This document shows, in pieces, positions 32,657 through 42,176 of a stretch of DNA of 64,000 bases (the stretch's first letter is position 1; every line of letters begins with the position of its first letter). This stretch comes from CBDCVN01 sp965223045 (GTDB lineage Bacteria; Deinococcota; Deinococci; Deinococcales; Trueperaceae): positions 4,898,001-4,962,000 of the forward strand of contig CBDCVN010000013.1 in assembly GCA_965223045.1 (NCBI GenBank). The letters run 5' to 3'. A model generated the notes under the pieces. The model did no database searches. It saw only the letters and a list, made by a program, of their open reading frames with translations, and was not told the origin of the DNA. A program made the translations under genes and the position numbers.

Positions 32657-32848
32657 TCAAATCCCATTTTTGTAGTTCGTCCACAAAACAAGAATCATTG
32701 TGGCCGTAGTCCAAAACACAGTTAAACTAATTATAATATTGCGTTTTAACTGTGCAGCTTTACGAATTTGTTCAGGCTCTTCCTCAGATACTGCTACTGC
32801 CTGACCAAAGTTGTGAAGTTTGGCAGGTTTCTCTAAGTCCTCATTCAT
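32657..32848 (-). CDS. Small single-helix membrane protein
   Basis: A 63-residue protein from ATG 32848 (MNEDLEKPAKLHNFGQAVAV) with one hydrophobic helix near the C-terminus, IIISLTVFWTTATMILVLW. An upstream in-frame ATG lies inside the IS3 end and is not native. IS3 copy 1 ends 7 bases before this start, so the insertion has probably cut off the native promoter. The family is not recognised. Confidence 0.5.
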   Translation of the reverse strand: MNEDLEKPAKLHNFGQAVAVSEEEPEQIRKAAQLKRNIIISLTVFWTTATMILVLWTNYKNGI

Positions 32849-32941
32849 ATCTTGTGAGCTTACCCCCAAAATTTGGACAGAAAACCCCGGCGAAATTAAG
32901 GTCCATAGAAGATGTAAAATATCTAGAATATGGAGATATAA

Positions 32942-33235
32942 ATGAGCCAGACAAAAGGAATAAGAAAAACATATAAGAAAGAATTCAAAGCTAAAGTTGC
33001 AGCAGCAGCCATAGTTGGAGAGAAGAATCTTGCAGAATTAGCAAATCAATATGGTGTACACACCACTCAAATTAAAGAATGGAAAAAAGCTGGATCAGAA
33101 GCATTGCATGAAAGGTTTTCATTACTAAGAGGTAGAAAAGCAAGACTACAAGAACGTAGAGAGGCTGCACTGTACGAACAGATTGGCAAATTGAAAATGG
33201 AACTAGATTTTTTGTCCAAAGGGCTCAAAAACTGA
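32942..33235 (+). CDS. IS3 transposase subunit OrfA
   Basis: A 97-residue protein with a helix-turn-helix of the HTH_Tnp_1 type: KAKVAAAAIVGEKNLAELAN, QYGVHTTQIKEWKKAGSEAL, then a short C-terminal leucine-rich helix (LYEQIGKLKMELDFLSKGLK) for multimerisation. It overlaps the upstream extension of orfB in the -1 frame. A CAAAAAC stretch just before the stop (TGA) is where a frameshift could fuse the two. Confidence 0.88.
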   Translation: MSQTKGIRKTYKKEFKAKVAAAAIVGEKNLAELANQYGVHTTQIKEWKKAGSEALHERFSLLRGRKARLQERREAALYEQIGKLKMELDFLSKGLKN

Positions 33236-33249
33236 GTCAAGAGGAACGT

Positions 33250-34086
33250 ATGTTGATAGTCGATCCAAGGCACCCTCAATTGAGCATTACTAAGCAATGT
33301 GAGTTACTGAGACTGAATCGTAGTAGTTATTACTATCGACCTACAAGAATCAGCGATCTCAATGAATGCTTGATGCAAAGGATAGATGAGTTATATACGA
33401 ATCATCCTTTTCTAGGTTATCGCAAGATAACAGCAATGCTCAATGGAGAAGGCTATAAAGTCAATCACAAAAGAGTATATCGTTTGATGTGTCTGATGGG
33501 TTTGCAAGCTATATATGCCAAACCCAAACTAAGTAAACCAAAGGAAGGACATAAAATTTACCCATACCTTCTGAAAAACAAAATCATAAACAAACCAAAT
33601 CAGGTATGGGCTAGTGATATTACGTATATACGTTTGCAAGGAGGATATTGCTATCTGGTAGTAGTAATGGATTGGTATAGCCGTTATGTTGTTTCATGGG
33701 AAGTTTCGAATAGCATGAAAGCAGAGTTTTGTATAGAAGCATTAGAAGAGGCGTTGGAAGGAGAGAAGCCAGAGATATTCAATACAGATCAAGGTAGTCA
33801 GTACACAAGTCATGAGTTTACGGATATATTGAAGGCAAACGAAATAGCAATCAGCATGGACGGAAGAGGGTGCTACATGGATAATATATTTACAGAAAGG
33901 TTGTGGAGAACGGTAAAGTATGAAGAAGTATATCTAAAGGAATACAAAAATATAGAGCAAGGAAGGGAAGAAATAGGAAAGTACTTACAATTTTATAACA
34001 GTGAACGTCCGCATCAATCATTGCAGTACAAAACGCCTGAATTAGTTTACAGAGAGGAGAAAACTAAATCAATAATAACAGGATAG
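33250..34086 (+). CDS. IS3 transposase subunit OrfB (integrase core)
   Basis: A 278-residue protein with HTH_21 (QRIDELYTNHPFLGYRKITA) and an rve integrase core. VWASDITYIRLQGG holds the first Asp, EIFNTDQGSQYTSHEF the second, and NIFTERLWRTVKYEEVYL the Glu of the DDE triad. It is identical to the copy at 57186-58022. It is expected to be made as an OrfAB fusion by -1 frameshifting; the free product from ATG 33250 is also possible. Confidence 0.92.
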   Translation: MLIVDPRHPQLSITKQCELLRLNRSSYYYRPTRISDLNECLMQRIDELYTNHPFLGYRKITAMLNGEGYKVNHKRVYRLMCLMGLQAIYAKPKLSKPKEGHKIYPYLLKNKIINKPNQVWASDITYIRLQGGYCYLVVVMDWYSRYVVSWEVSNSMKAEFCIEALEEALEGEKPEIFNTDQGSQYTSHEFTDILKANEIAISMDGRGCYMDNIFTERLWRTVKYEEVYLKEYKNIEQGREEIGKYLQFYNSERPHQSLQYKTPELVYREEKTKSIITG

Positions 34087-34210
34087 GTTGTTATCAAGCT
34101 TACAAACAATGTAATCTCAATTTGATATCATTTTAGTAGGTCTTAATTAACCTTAATTTTTTGTCCGATCAATTGGGTTCACCTCACATCACCCTACAAA
34201 CCTTTTCTCC

Positions 34211-34239
34211 TTGAGAGAATAAGGATCTTAACCTATAAT
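34211..34239 (+). promoter_or_regulatory. Sigma-70-type promoter for the ECF sigma operon
   Basis: TTGAGA at 34211-34216 and TATAAT at 34234-34239 are separated by 17 bases. The ECF sigma gene starts 60 bases downstream. This is the best-matched classical promoter in the window. Confidence 0.65.
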
Positions 34240-34298
34240 TTGGTAGTATTTTTTAATGGCAAACTATCAGAATCAAGTAAGTTGCTGTAGGAAGCACC

Positions 34299-34841
34299 AT
34301 GATTGCTAATAATGAGCAAGCACTCCTCAGTCGCTTGCAACAAGGAGATGAGCAAGCACTCGAGGAGCTTTATGAGTGCCTAAAAATCAACATTTTTTCA
34401 TTAGCTTTTCAAATGTTAAAGAGCAAAGAAGAAGCAGAGGAAGTCTTACAAGATACTTTTTTGAAACTTTTTAAAAAAGCTGATGGTTACAAACCCCGTC
34501 GTGGCTCAGTTCGTGCCTACATATATACTATAGCACGTAATGAGTGTATTTCACGCCTTCGTGCTAAGCAAGTAAGACCAAAAGTTGATGAGTCTTGGCA
34601 AGCTGAAGCAATTGGAGACTTTATACATAAGGAAGGTAAAGCAGAGCCTATAGATCAAATCGTTATAGCAAAAGCCCTTGATAACCTTCGAGAGGAAGAG
34701 AGGGACCTTGTGAAGCAAGCCTTTTTTTGTGGCTATAGCCATAGAGAATTAGCTAATAATATGGGATTGCCTTTAGGCACTGTAAAAACTCGTATACGTC
34801 AAGCTCTATTGCGTATGAGACGCTATTTGGAGCATGCATGA
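34299..34841 (+). CDS. ECF-family RNA polymerase sigma factor
   Basis: A 180-residue sigma factor. Region 2 runs EEAEEVLQDTFLKLFKKADG and SVRAYIYTIARNECISRLRA; region 4 runs LREEERDLVKQAFFCGYSHR and LPLGTVKTRIRQALLRMRR. It redirects RNA polymerase to stress or envelope promoters. It overlaps the anti-sigma gene by four bases (ATGA), which fits sigma/anti-sigma coupling. The upstream promoter looks sigma-70-dependent. Confidence 0.93.
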   Translation: MIANNEQALLSRLQQGDEQALEELYECLKINIFSLAFQMLKSKEEAEEVLQDTFLKLFKKADGYKPRRGSVRAYIYTIARNECISRLRAKQVRPKVDESWQAEAIGDFIHKEGKAEPIDQIVIAKALDNLREEERDLVKQAFFCGYSHRELANNMGLPLGTVKTRIRQALLRMRRYLEHA

Positions 34842-35596
34842 AAAACATAAAAGAACTTATTCCTGACTATGTGCTTGGCTTGCTCGAGCAAGAACAAGAA
34901 GCACGAATAGAAGCGTTTCTCGATAATTGTGAGAGCTGCCAAGCCGAACTTCAGAAGTACAACACCATGTTTGTTGGCATGGTGGAATCCTTACCAAAAG
35001 TGTCCCCACCAACAAATAGTTGGGATAGGTTAAAACAACAAATCCATAAATCAGCGGTAAATCCACAGGAAATCGCTGATGCTCAAAAGCTTAAAGGCCA
35101 AACTACAAATAAGAATACTCTGCCTACTACAACTCTTATACCACGTTTACGTCATATCTTTAGACTTCCTAACTTTGCCTATCAAAGTTCTCTAGCTGTT
35201 CTAGGTATTGTAACTTTAGGGACTTTTTGGTGGGGGGGCTATCAATATAAAGCTCATATAGATATGGTCCATGAAAAGCAAATGGTAACTAGTTGGCTTG
35301 CAAATTCAGAGGCACAGGCCATCCCTATTCAATCATTAGATAATAAACAAATAGGTAGCTTGTTTCTTCGTCCAGATAATCGTGCACTTTTTGTTTTAGC
35401 CGAACCACCGCCTCCGGGGCAGGTTTATCAAACATGGGGAGAGATGAACAATACTTGCTTTTCTTTAGGATTATCAAAAAATAGTATATTTGAGGTTTCA
35501 TGGCAGGATAGCTATGAAGCTCTTCTTGTTAGTCTTGAGCCCAAAGAGGGTAGTAAGCAATTAACTAATCAGCTAGCACAAGTTGTTATGTTCTAG
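34838..35596 (+). CDS. Anti-sigma factor, RskA-like
   Basis: A 252-residue membrane protein. The N-terminal part (IPDYVLGLLEQEQEARIEAF, then LDNCESCQAEL) looks like a zinc-type anti-sigma domain, but the usual His before the Cys pair is replaced (AFLDNCESC), so it may not bind zinc. A single helix, SLAVLGIVTLGTFWWGGY, is at about residues 115-135. The extracytoplasmic RskA domain has LFVLAEPPPPGQVYQTWGEM. It would hold the ECF sigma at the membrane. It starts inside the sigma stop codon. Confidence 0.87.
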   Translation: MKNIKELIPDYVLGLLEQEQEARIEAFLDNCESCQAELQKYNTMFVGMVESLPKVSPPTNSWDRLKQQIHKSAVNPQEIADAQKLKGQTTNKNTLPTTTLIPRLRHIFRLPNFAYQSSLAVLGIVTLGTFWWGGYQYKAHIDMVHEKQMVTSWLANSEAQAIPIQSLDNKQIGSLFLRPDNRALFVLAEPPPPGQVYQTWGEMNNTCFSLGLSKNSIFEVSWQDSYEALLVSLEPKEGSKQLTNQLAQVVMF

Positions 35597-35615
35597 GTGC
35601 GTGAGAGTTAGGCTT

Positions 35616-36458
35616 ATGAGTGTACATAACAAAGTTAGATCACAATTTGCGCTTAGCGCAAAAGCTTATGTAAATAGTAAGGGACATGCTAAAGGTGCTG
35701 ACTTACAACTTATGCTCGAGCAAGCTGGTAACATTAAAGGTAAAAAAGTGCTTGATATAGCTACAGGTGGGGGGCATACTGCCTTAGCTTTTGCAAAAGT
35801 TGGAGCTAAAGTAACTGCTATTGATTTAACTCCAGAAATGCTCACAGCAGCTAAAGCTTTTATTGAGAGTGAAGGTTATCATCTCGAGTACCAAGCTTCT
35901 GCTGCCGAAAACCTATCTTTTGCTAAAGGTATTTTTGACATAGTTACCTGCCGCATTGCTGCACACCATTTTGCTGATCCTCGCCGTTTTTTATTAGAGG
36001 CACAAAGAGTGCTAAAACCCCAAGGACTACTACTACTTAATGACAACATTACACCAGAGCCACCTGAGCTAGGTAAAATAGTAAATCATATTGAAAAAGT
36101 GCGTGATCCAAGTCATGTAGAGGCCTATAGTGTAAAGATTTGGGTAGAATGGCTAACAGCAGCAGGCTTTGATGTAATCTATTTGTCACGCTGGAAAAAA
36201 CCTAAAGACTACGCTGCTTGGTTTGCAAGGATGAGGCAACCTGCTAAAGTGCAGAAAGATTTGGAGCAGTATGTGCTTAGGCTACCTGAAAATGTAAAAA
36301 CATATCTAGATGTTGAGGAACAAGATAGTAAGTTAATTTCCCTTTCTCATGAAGGTGCTCTGTTTACAGCATTAAGTGCTCGTAAAAAAATAAATTTCCA
36401 CACCTCATCTGAAATAGGAATTAATTCTTTCTTGGATAAATTGAGTAATTCCATTTAG
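35616..36458 (+). CDS. SAM-dependent methyltransferase, C-terminus altered by IS insertion
   Basis: From ATG 35616 a class I methyltransferase of UbiE/COQ5 type: motif I VLDIATGGGHTALAFAKVG, motif II VTAIDLTPEML, DIVTCRIAAHHFADPRRFL, and VLKPQGLLLLNDN. The methyltransferase fold ends near TALSARKK; the last 22 residues cross into the ISAzo13-like element and are not native. The protein may still be active. The substrate is unknown. It follows the anti-sigma gene closely (about 20 bases) and may belong to the same operon. Confidence 0.82.
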   Translation: MSVHNKVRSQFALSAKAYVNSKGHAKGADLQLMLEQAGNIKGKKVLDIATGGGHTALAFAKVGAKVTAIDLTPEMLTAAKAFIESEGYHLEYQASAAENLSFAKGIFDIVTCRIAAHHFADPRRFLLEAQRVLKPQGLLLLNDNITPEPPELGKIVNHIEKVRDPSHVEAYSVKIWVEWLTAAGFDVIYLSRWKKPKDYAAWFARMRQPAKVQKDLEQYVLRLPENVKTYLDVEEQDSKLISLSHEGALFTALSARKKINFHTSSEIGINSFLDKLSNSI

Positions 36459-37586
36459 GACACGTTGTGTGTGATACCAGATGGATAGCGTTTATAGAAT
36501 CGTTAGAAACTTTTAGACCAGTTTTATATGTTTTCGTATTTAGGTGTGCAGAAACTGTCAGTCCTGATAGAGTTTTGGTTTGACAGATGTAGTGTAAAAC
36601 TAACTCAAAAGACCGTAAGGGACAACCAGCCCAAGTCTTGCTTATTTCACTAAAAAGACGATGCTCAATTGGATTCCATTTGGAAGCACCTGTTGGATAA
36701 TGACAAACGGTAACAATAATCCCCAATGGGTCAGCAATTTTTTCTTGAATATGGAGTTTCCAAAGCCTTGCTCTATATCCATTGCTACCACCACCATCAG
36801 CTTCAATCATCAGTTTCTTTACATTAGGAAAACGCTCTTTCATTTCTGTAAGACACCACTTAGCAATATTGTCAACAGCAAACTCAGGTGTATCAGCTGA
36901 TTGTCCAACATAAACCGTACCAAGATTATAAGTAAGATCATAGATGCCATAAGGAACAGCTTTTCCCTCTGCATCACTGGAAAAATCATATAGATTAACT
37001 TGTTCTGCTTGCTGACACCAAATGCGTCCAGTATTTTTGAAGTTGCCGATCAGCTCTTTCTTTTTTGTGTCAACGCTTATGACAGGTTCTCTTTCTAGTT
37101 GATGTTTTTGACGTTGCATTTTTATATACTTAAATTGAATGTCTCTATCAGGATGCTGTTTTGATGCTTTTTGCTTTGCATTAGCTTGTAGACAATAGCT
37201 ATGCTTTTTTAAGAAGCGACTAATTACTGGCTGACTTATCTGGTATCCTTCTTCCTCCAACCTTTCTTTAATATCTTGTAAGCGACAATTAAGCCATCTG
37301 TCTTCTCCCATTGGATTACCCGCTGTATTCGTTGCCACTAAGTTTAACAAAGTACGTTCTAATCTAGGTTCTTTTTTTCTGTTAGATGGCGTCCGCCACC
37401 AACTTGACGTTGACGCCCAATTGGAATCTCTTGTAGTCCTTGTTCAAGTTCATGTCTTCCTCGTCGGATTGTTTTTGCATCAAGACCTGTTATCAATGAA
37501 AGTTGTCGTTGGCTCAGTCCATTAGGTTGTTGTGACAAGAAACCAACATACCAACGTCTTTGAGCTTCATTAAGTCGGCTCAACAT
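36421..37586 (-). CDS. ISAzo13-like transposase, two frames joined by a likely -1 frameshift
   Basis: The N-terminal frame 37359-37586 (QRRWYVGFLSQQPNGLSQRQ) has the helix-turn-helix of ISAzo13 transposases. The catalytic frame 36421-37350 holds VISVDTKKKELIGNFKN, LMIEADGGGSNGYRARLWKL and YPTGASKWNPIEHRLFSEIS. At the joint (37371-37377) the minus strand reads AAAAAAG, a classic slippery heptamer. A -1 slip there gives EKKEPRLERTLLNLVATNTA, the expected family sequence, without any other repair. The element therefore could be intact, with expression regulated by frameshifting. Confidence 0.82.
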
Positions 37587-37635
37587 AAGATTGATTTGGT
37601 AGTGTTGCCATTGAGTTGTTGGGTTTGAATCACTC
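36443..37635 (-). mobile_element. ISAzo13-like insertion sequence
   Basis: The two-frame transposase spans nearly the whole element. GAGTAATTCCA at 36443 and, read inward on the right, GAGTGATTCAAAC (ending 37635) may be the terminal inverted repeats; the match is short, so the ends are uncertain. The left end lies in the 3' part of the methyltransferase gene. No CTCGAG is present. Confidence 0.55.
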
Positions 37636-37654
37636 TGACAAATTTTACATTTAC

Positions 37655-39134
37655 CAAGAGTTTGAACTGAAATTTCAACCCTTATGGAGACAGTATTAAA
37701 TAATTACAAGGTGCTAGAGTATCCGGTCAAAGCGAGGTTTTTGAGATTTTCACCAACTTCAATTTGAGCTTCTCTGAAAGTTAGCTTAGGGTGTGCAATA
37801 AGATGTTCTCTAACCCTTCCAAAAGCACTTATGCATAAATCTAAGTGTTTCATTTGTACAACAAATTTTGGACTTTGGCAGGCCTGTGCCCCAAGATTCT
37901 GCTTTAGTAACCTATGCATCACCTCATCTCCCCAGCGAGCTTTATAAGCCCTTATTATCTCCTGTACACCCATTTCTTCAGCACTAAAAACTAAAACTGA
38001 TAACTCTACTCCTGTTCCTTTACGCCACCAATTAATCATCAACCAAACCTTGCCCACATTTGGTAAATACACCTTTACTTTCTTGGCATAGCATTCTAAC
38101 TTTGGATACCAATGGGCTTTGCTTGGTGGAAATAATTGCGCCAATTCTTTGATCTTTATTCCTGCCATAGCCTCTATTTCTTTTTCTGTGCCATAGACTT
38201 GCTTTTCTGTATACTTTACTAAGTGACTATTGGGTATACGAGCAACAAAGGGAATTCCTAGACAACGTAATTTGTACAGTTGTGAACGCTTAATCATACC
38301 ACCATCCATTACTACTCCTCTGATAGGGTGTTGCCTAGCAACTTTACGAGTGATGCTTAAAGCTACTTCACTAGGAGTCATACTTGGATAGGTAGAAGTA
38401 TGCAAATAGGGACGCAAATTAGGCATGAAACCTACAGGGTAGGGTAGAGTTTTTGTATCAGGAGTGATCAAAACAGCTGTAGCAACACTTAAACCCCAAT
38501 AGTTACCTTGACTAATGTAGTAAGGGGCAATTCCTTCGATAGAAGAGCCACTATGTCGGAAGAGGGTAATATCAATAGCTAAGAAAAAGTTGTGAGGGGC
38601 GTTAGAGAGTCTTGGTTGCAAAGAATCAAGATAAGGATGAGTGTAGGTAGCTAATAATCTAGCTGCATAACTATTAGAGCAAGGTAAAAAACCATGTCTA
38701 AACATAGAGTAAAGATTCTTGTGTTCTAGTGTTAACAAGCCAACTTGATAAGCAAGTTCAAGTTGTTCTAGTGTAGAGAGAGTTTTTAAACTATTCACGA
38801 CACCTGTCTTGACGAATAAATCTTTGTTTGTCAAGACAAGATGTTCTTTGAATCAGAAATTGATTAGCTAATCCTTTTGCCCACAAAGCATCTATTGTTT
38901 AGGAAAGGGTTTTCCAGCAAGCTAAGTCAATAGTTCATTATTGAAAAGGCCAGTACAGCTTTCATAGATAATCTGTGCCTGACCTAGCTTAAGCTTATAT
39001 TCAAATTTATGTATTTTTTCGTAGAATAAAATTAATATAGTGGTTTGAAAACGTCGCTTTGACCAGATACTCTGATACCTTTGGATTGCTTAATTACCTC
39101 CCAAACAAAGTTGTTTTTTTAGTTCAAACTCTTG
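37655..39134 (-). mobile_element. DDE-type IS with 6-bp target duplication and nested repeats
   Basis: The ends are CAAGAGTTTGAACT (37655-37668) and AGTTCAAACTCTTG (39121-39134). ATTTAC flanks both sides exactly (37649-37654 and 39135-39140), a 6-bp target duplication. Inside lies a second inverted pair: AGAGTATCCGGTCAAAGCGA at 37718 and TCGCTTTGACCAGATACTCT ending 39073. A shortened derivative with the same ends is at 58638-58978. Confidence 0.85.
37704..38834 (-). CDS. DDE transposase, IS4-superfamily-like
   Basis: A 376-residue protein. NFFLAIDITLFRHSG, GVVMDGGMIKRSQLYKLRC and YKARWGDEVMHRLLKQNLGA give the Asp, Asp and Glu of a DDE enzyme, in the order of the IS4 superfamily. I cannot name the IS family. 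The gene fills most of the 1480-bp element, and its stop codon overlaps the inner repeat. The end of the protein (ENLKNLALTGYSSTL) is still recognisable in the derivative at 58638-58978. Confidence 0.8.
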   Translation of the reverse strand: MTNKDLFVKTGVVNSLKTLSTLEQLELAYQVGLLTLEHKNLYSMFRHGFLPCSNSYAARLLATYTHPYLDSLQPRLSNAPHNFFLAIDITLFRHSGSSIEGIAPYYISQGNYWGLSVATAVLITPDTKTLPYPVGFMPNLRPYLHTSTYPSMTPSEVALSITRKVARQHPIRGVVMDGGMIKRSQLYKLRCLGIPFVARIPNSHLVKYTEKQVYGTEKEIEAMAGIKIKELAQLFPPSKAHWYPKLECYAKKVKVYLPNVGKVWLMINWWRKGTGVELSVLVFSAEEMGVQEIIRAYKARWGDEVMHRLLKQNLGAQACQSPKFVVQMKHLDLCISAFGRVREHLIAHPKLTFREAQIEVGENLKNLALTGYSSTL

Positions 39135-39376
39135 ATTTACATTGTCTGAGTTTTAGCTGTTGTGAACTCTCTATAATACCACACTTCCTTGGTGGACATT
39201 AATATGGCATGTGGGAAGTTATTTTTTTATGAGTACTAAGATTGGACTTGGCACAGACTTAAAAATCAATCTTAAAATTAATTGTGTCTCTAAAGTAGAA
39301 TCTTCCTTAGGCTAAATAAAGTGATCTAATCAACTTTATTCAAAACTTGCCACTTGGCTTTAAATTAACCGAAGGC

Positions 39377-41620
39377 CTACCTAAAGTCTTCTAATTGTTC
39401 TAGCTTATCCCTAAAGAAATCAACATGAGGAGAGTTAATTTCTTCGAGGATGGCTAGGGATTGCTTTAAATATTTTTCAGCTGCGGAATATTGACCTAAA
39501 TTAAGATAAGAAACTCCCAAGTTACCAAGGTTACTACCCTTGCTCTGCTTATCCCCAGTTTCCTGAGCAATTGCTATGGCCTGCTCAAGATAATTGATTG
39601 ATTGCTGGTACTGACCTAGATTAAGGTAAGCTAACCCTAAATTACCAAGATTACTACCTTCTCTCAATCTATCACCAGTTCCCTGAGCAATTGCTAAAGC
39701 TTGTTCGTAGTAGTTTATTGCTTGCAGGTATTGGCCTAGGTTCAAATAAGCAATCCCCAAGTTGCTAAGATTACTACCCTCTCCTTGTTTATCCCCAATT
39801 TCCTGATTGATTGCTAAGGCTTTTTCATAGTGATTTATGGCCTGCTGATATTGACCTAAGTTAAGGTAGGCAACTCCTAAATTGCTAAAATCACTACTTT
39901 CCCCTAACTTATCTTTAGTTGCTTGAGCAATCATCAAAACTTGCTCATAGTGATTTATGGCTTGCTGGTACTGTCCTAAATTAAGGTAAGCAAGACCCAA
40001 ATTACCAAGATTGTTGCTTTCTTCTAATCTATCTTCAATTTCTCGAGCAATTTTCAAGGCTTGTTCATGATGATTTATGGCCTGTTGATACTGACCTAGA
40101 TTACTATAGGCAACTCCTAAGTTGCCAAGGTTATTACTCTCACCCAACCTATCCCCAGTTTCTTGGGCTATTGCCAAAGCTTGCTCGTGATAGTTTATCG
40201 CTTGTTGGTATTGGGTCAGGCTAAGATAAGCAAGGCCCAAGTTTCCTAGATTATTACTTTCCCCTAATCTATCTCCAATTTCTTGATTGATTGCTAAGGC
40301 TTGTTTATAGTAACTGATTGCCTGTTGGCGATGACCTAGGCCACTATAAGCTATCCCTAGGTTGCCAAGTGCATTTGCCTGCCAACCTTTGTCCCCTTGC
40401 TCTCCAGCCAATCTGCTTAACGTTTCGAAAGATTCAATTGCCTTATAGGGTTGATCTAACCTTATTTGTAGTGCCCCCAATTGGCTCAAAGCCCTAAGGT
40501 TTTCATCATAAAGACTCACTGCTTTTTGTAGGTGCTCGAGCGATTTCTCAGGGCTTGTAAAGCTATCTAACAAGGCAAGGTCTAGATAGCCTTGTGACGC
40601 TTCTTGTGAGGCTCGTTTTTGTTCTTCCTCTAAACCTCTTACATAAACATCTAATTTTTCTAGAGATGTTTTGGTATCACCTTGTTTAAATAACTCCAGT
40701 GCTTCTTCAACATTTGCAGAATTACTTTGCAAAAGGCGTAAAAATGTTTCCCTTAAAGCAACAAAGTACTCCTCTCTTACCTGAGGAATTTGCTCAGAAA
40801 AAATAGGATCTTGATTAGCCTGCTTTCTAACTATTGCTTCTAGTTCATCAAGCTGCGTGAGGCTTTGATTATCTATAGGGCTTATGGGAGCCTTGCTCTT
40901 TACTTCACAAGCTATTCCTGTTAGTAAGCTATCTACCTGTGATGTTGGTATAACTTCATTGACACCTTCAAACTTATCAAAACCATCTTTAACTACAGCA
41001 ACTACTTGCCCAAAACCATTAAAAATAGGAGAACCACTATCAACATTATTTAGAGGCATGTTAACTAACCAGAGTCCTGCTACTAAACTATCGCCACTCA
41101 TACTCCCATCTTTATAAATTAAATCAGTGCTCATTAAGCTAGGAAAACCTAAAGAATATATCTTCTCTCCTAGGCTAGGCTTGATACCATCGCTGAGCAC
41201 AACTGGAGATATATTTTGAGGAGTTTCTCCTTTAAATTCAAGCAGTAGTAAGTCATCACTTTCATTTTCTTGAACGATCTCTAATCTACGTTTAAACAAA
41301 CCTTCATTAGCTCTTATCGATCCAGCTATAACAATGCCTTCAATATAACCTTCTTCTTTTAGCTTATTAAAAGGGTGTTTGGCAGTAAGTACATATTTAG
41401 GACTACAAAGCACAAAACCTGTTGCCTCAATTTCACCAATTGCACCAGTAGTCCAGTGACTTCCCTCTAGATGTAATAGGACTATTGAACTTTTATACTG
41501 CTCTATTTGCTCGCTGATACTTTTACTTTGTGAGTGTGCAAGCTCTGATACTAAAAGCAAGTAAAATATAACTAAATTCGCTAATAATTTGTAAGGTACA
41601 GGTTTTTTTAAATTCAACAT
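39377..41620 (-). CDS. Secreted trypsin-like serine protease with eight TPRs
   Basis: A 747-residue protein with a signal-like N-terminus (LLANLVIFYLLLVSELAHSQ). The protease domain (about residues 35-240) has His in KYVLTAKHPF, Asp in NESDDLLLLEF and Ser in NNVDSGSPIFNGFGQVVAVV, the chymotrypsin-fold triad. A coiled region follows. From about residue 410 eight 40-residue TPRs run with the pattern NLGNLGLAYLNLGQYQQAI. It is likely exported and processes or scaffolds surface proteins. It is not near a recognisable substrate gene. Confidence 0.82.
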   Translation of the reverse strand: MLNLKKPVPYKLLANLVIFYLLLVSELAHSQSKSISEQIEQYKSSIVLLHLEGSHWTTGAIGEIEATGFVLCSPKYVLTAKHPFNKLKEEGYIEGIVIAGSIRANEGLFKRRLEIVQENESDDLLLLEFKGETPQNISPVVLSDGIKPSLGEKIYSLGFPSLMSTDLIYKDGSMSGDSLVAGLWLVNMPLNNVDSGSPIFNGFGQVVAVVKDGFDKFEGVNEVIPTSQVDSLLTGIACEVKSKAPISPIDNQSLTQLDELEAIVRKQANQDPIFSEQIPQVREEYFVALRETFLRLLQSNSANVEEALELFKQGDTKTSLEKLDVYVRGLEEEQKRASQEASQGYLDLALLDSFTSPEKSLEHLQKAVSLYDENLRALSQLGALQIRLDQPYKAIESFETLSRLAGEQGDKGWQANALGNLGIAYSGLGHRQQAISYYKQALAINQEIGDRLGESNNLGNLGLAYLSLTQYQQAINYHEQALAIAQETGDRLGESNNLGNLGVAYSNLGQYQQAINHHEQALKIAREIEDRLEESNNLGNLGLAYLNLGQYQQAINHYEQVLMIAQATKDKLGESSDFSNLGVAYLNLGQYQQAINHYEKALAINQEIGDKQGEGSNLSNLGIAYLNLGQYLQAINYYEQALAIAQGTGDRLREGSNLGNLGLAYLNLGQYQQSINYLEQAIAIAQETGDKQSKGSNLGNLGVSYLNLGQYSAAEKYLKQSLAILEEINSPHVDFFRDKLEQLEDFR
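39420..40410 (-). repeat. Eight 120-bp coding repeats of the TPR array
   Basis: The TPR units are also repeated at DNA level with a 120-base period (for example GACCTAGATTAAGGTAAGC-like phrases recur at each step). Their similarity suggests growth by in-frame duplication. Repeat number may vary between strains. Confidence 0.75.
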
Positions 41621-42176
41621 AATTTTTCCTTAGATAAACCTTCCTATGTATTTTATGGCATTAACGCATGAGAGGTTCTTTACTGTGCTCAGCATGACAT
41701 TACTCGCTGCAATAAGGCAAGAATTCATATGGATATCGATAGTTAGACATAACAAATTAGGCATTACTACACATTGCTTTGGATAGCCTTGACGAATGGT
41801 GCATAACATGCTAGAATGAAAGGATAAGTAAAAAACTATCACTATAGGATTTTGGGTAATACCCCTCAGCTCTCTTGATGAAAAAATCTCAATAGCAACG
41901 TTGAGGAAATGGCAGTCTACATGGACTGTCCTAGGAGCGAACGCTTACCTTACAGTATTAACAAATCAATTTTTTTCTGAAGCTCAAAAAATTTGTGAAT
42001 TGCTTTAAGAAATTAGGTATGTTCTTACCAAAACAGTATCAGTAGTCCGCAATCGTGATAAAGGATTCTCAATAAGATGCCTATAGCTAAAATTCGTAGT
42101 AATAATTCGTCCTACACACAAATTTGATAAGTGATCAAAATCTATTTTAGATCAACTCTTCAGTTTTTTCTCCATT
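41621..42176. other. Intergenic region with a decayed repeat
   Basis: No intact gene is visible. GAGAGGTTCTTTACTGTGCT followed by CAGCATGACAT at 41668-41700 resembles the end of the dispersed repeat at 10761 and 53298. A 55-codon open stretch near 41855-42007 without a start codon is not recognisable. Confidence 0.4.

Larger units (their letters stand above)
32855..34186 (+). mobile_element. IS3-family element, copy 1
   Basis: 1332 bp between imperfect inverted ends: TGAGCTTACCCCCAAAATTT on the left and, read inward, TGAGGTGAACCCAATTGATC on the right. It carries orfA and orfB in the IS3 arrangement. An inverted copy of identical length lies at 57086-58417, differing at only a few bases. No target duplication is obvious. 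It contains no CTCGAG. Confidence 0.93.

Noticed and set aside
41630..41842. 70-codon minus-strand frame
   Set aside because: It covers a decayed repeat and has no recognisable motif or ribosome binding site.
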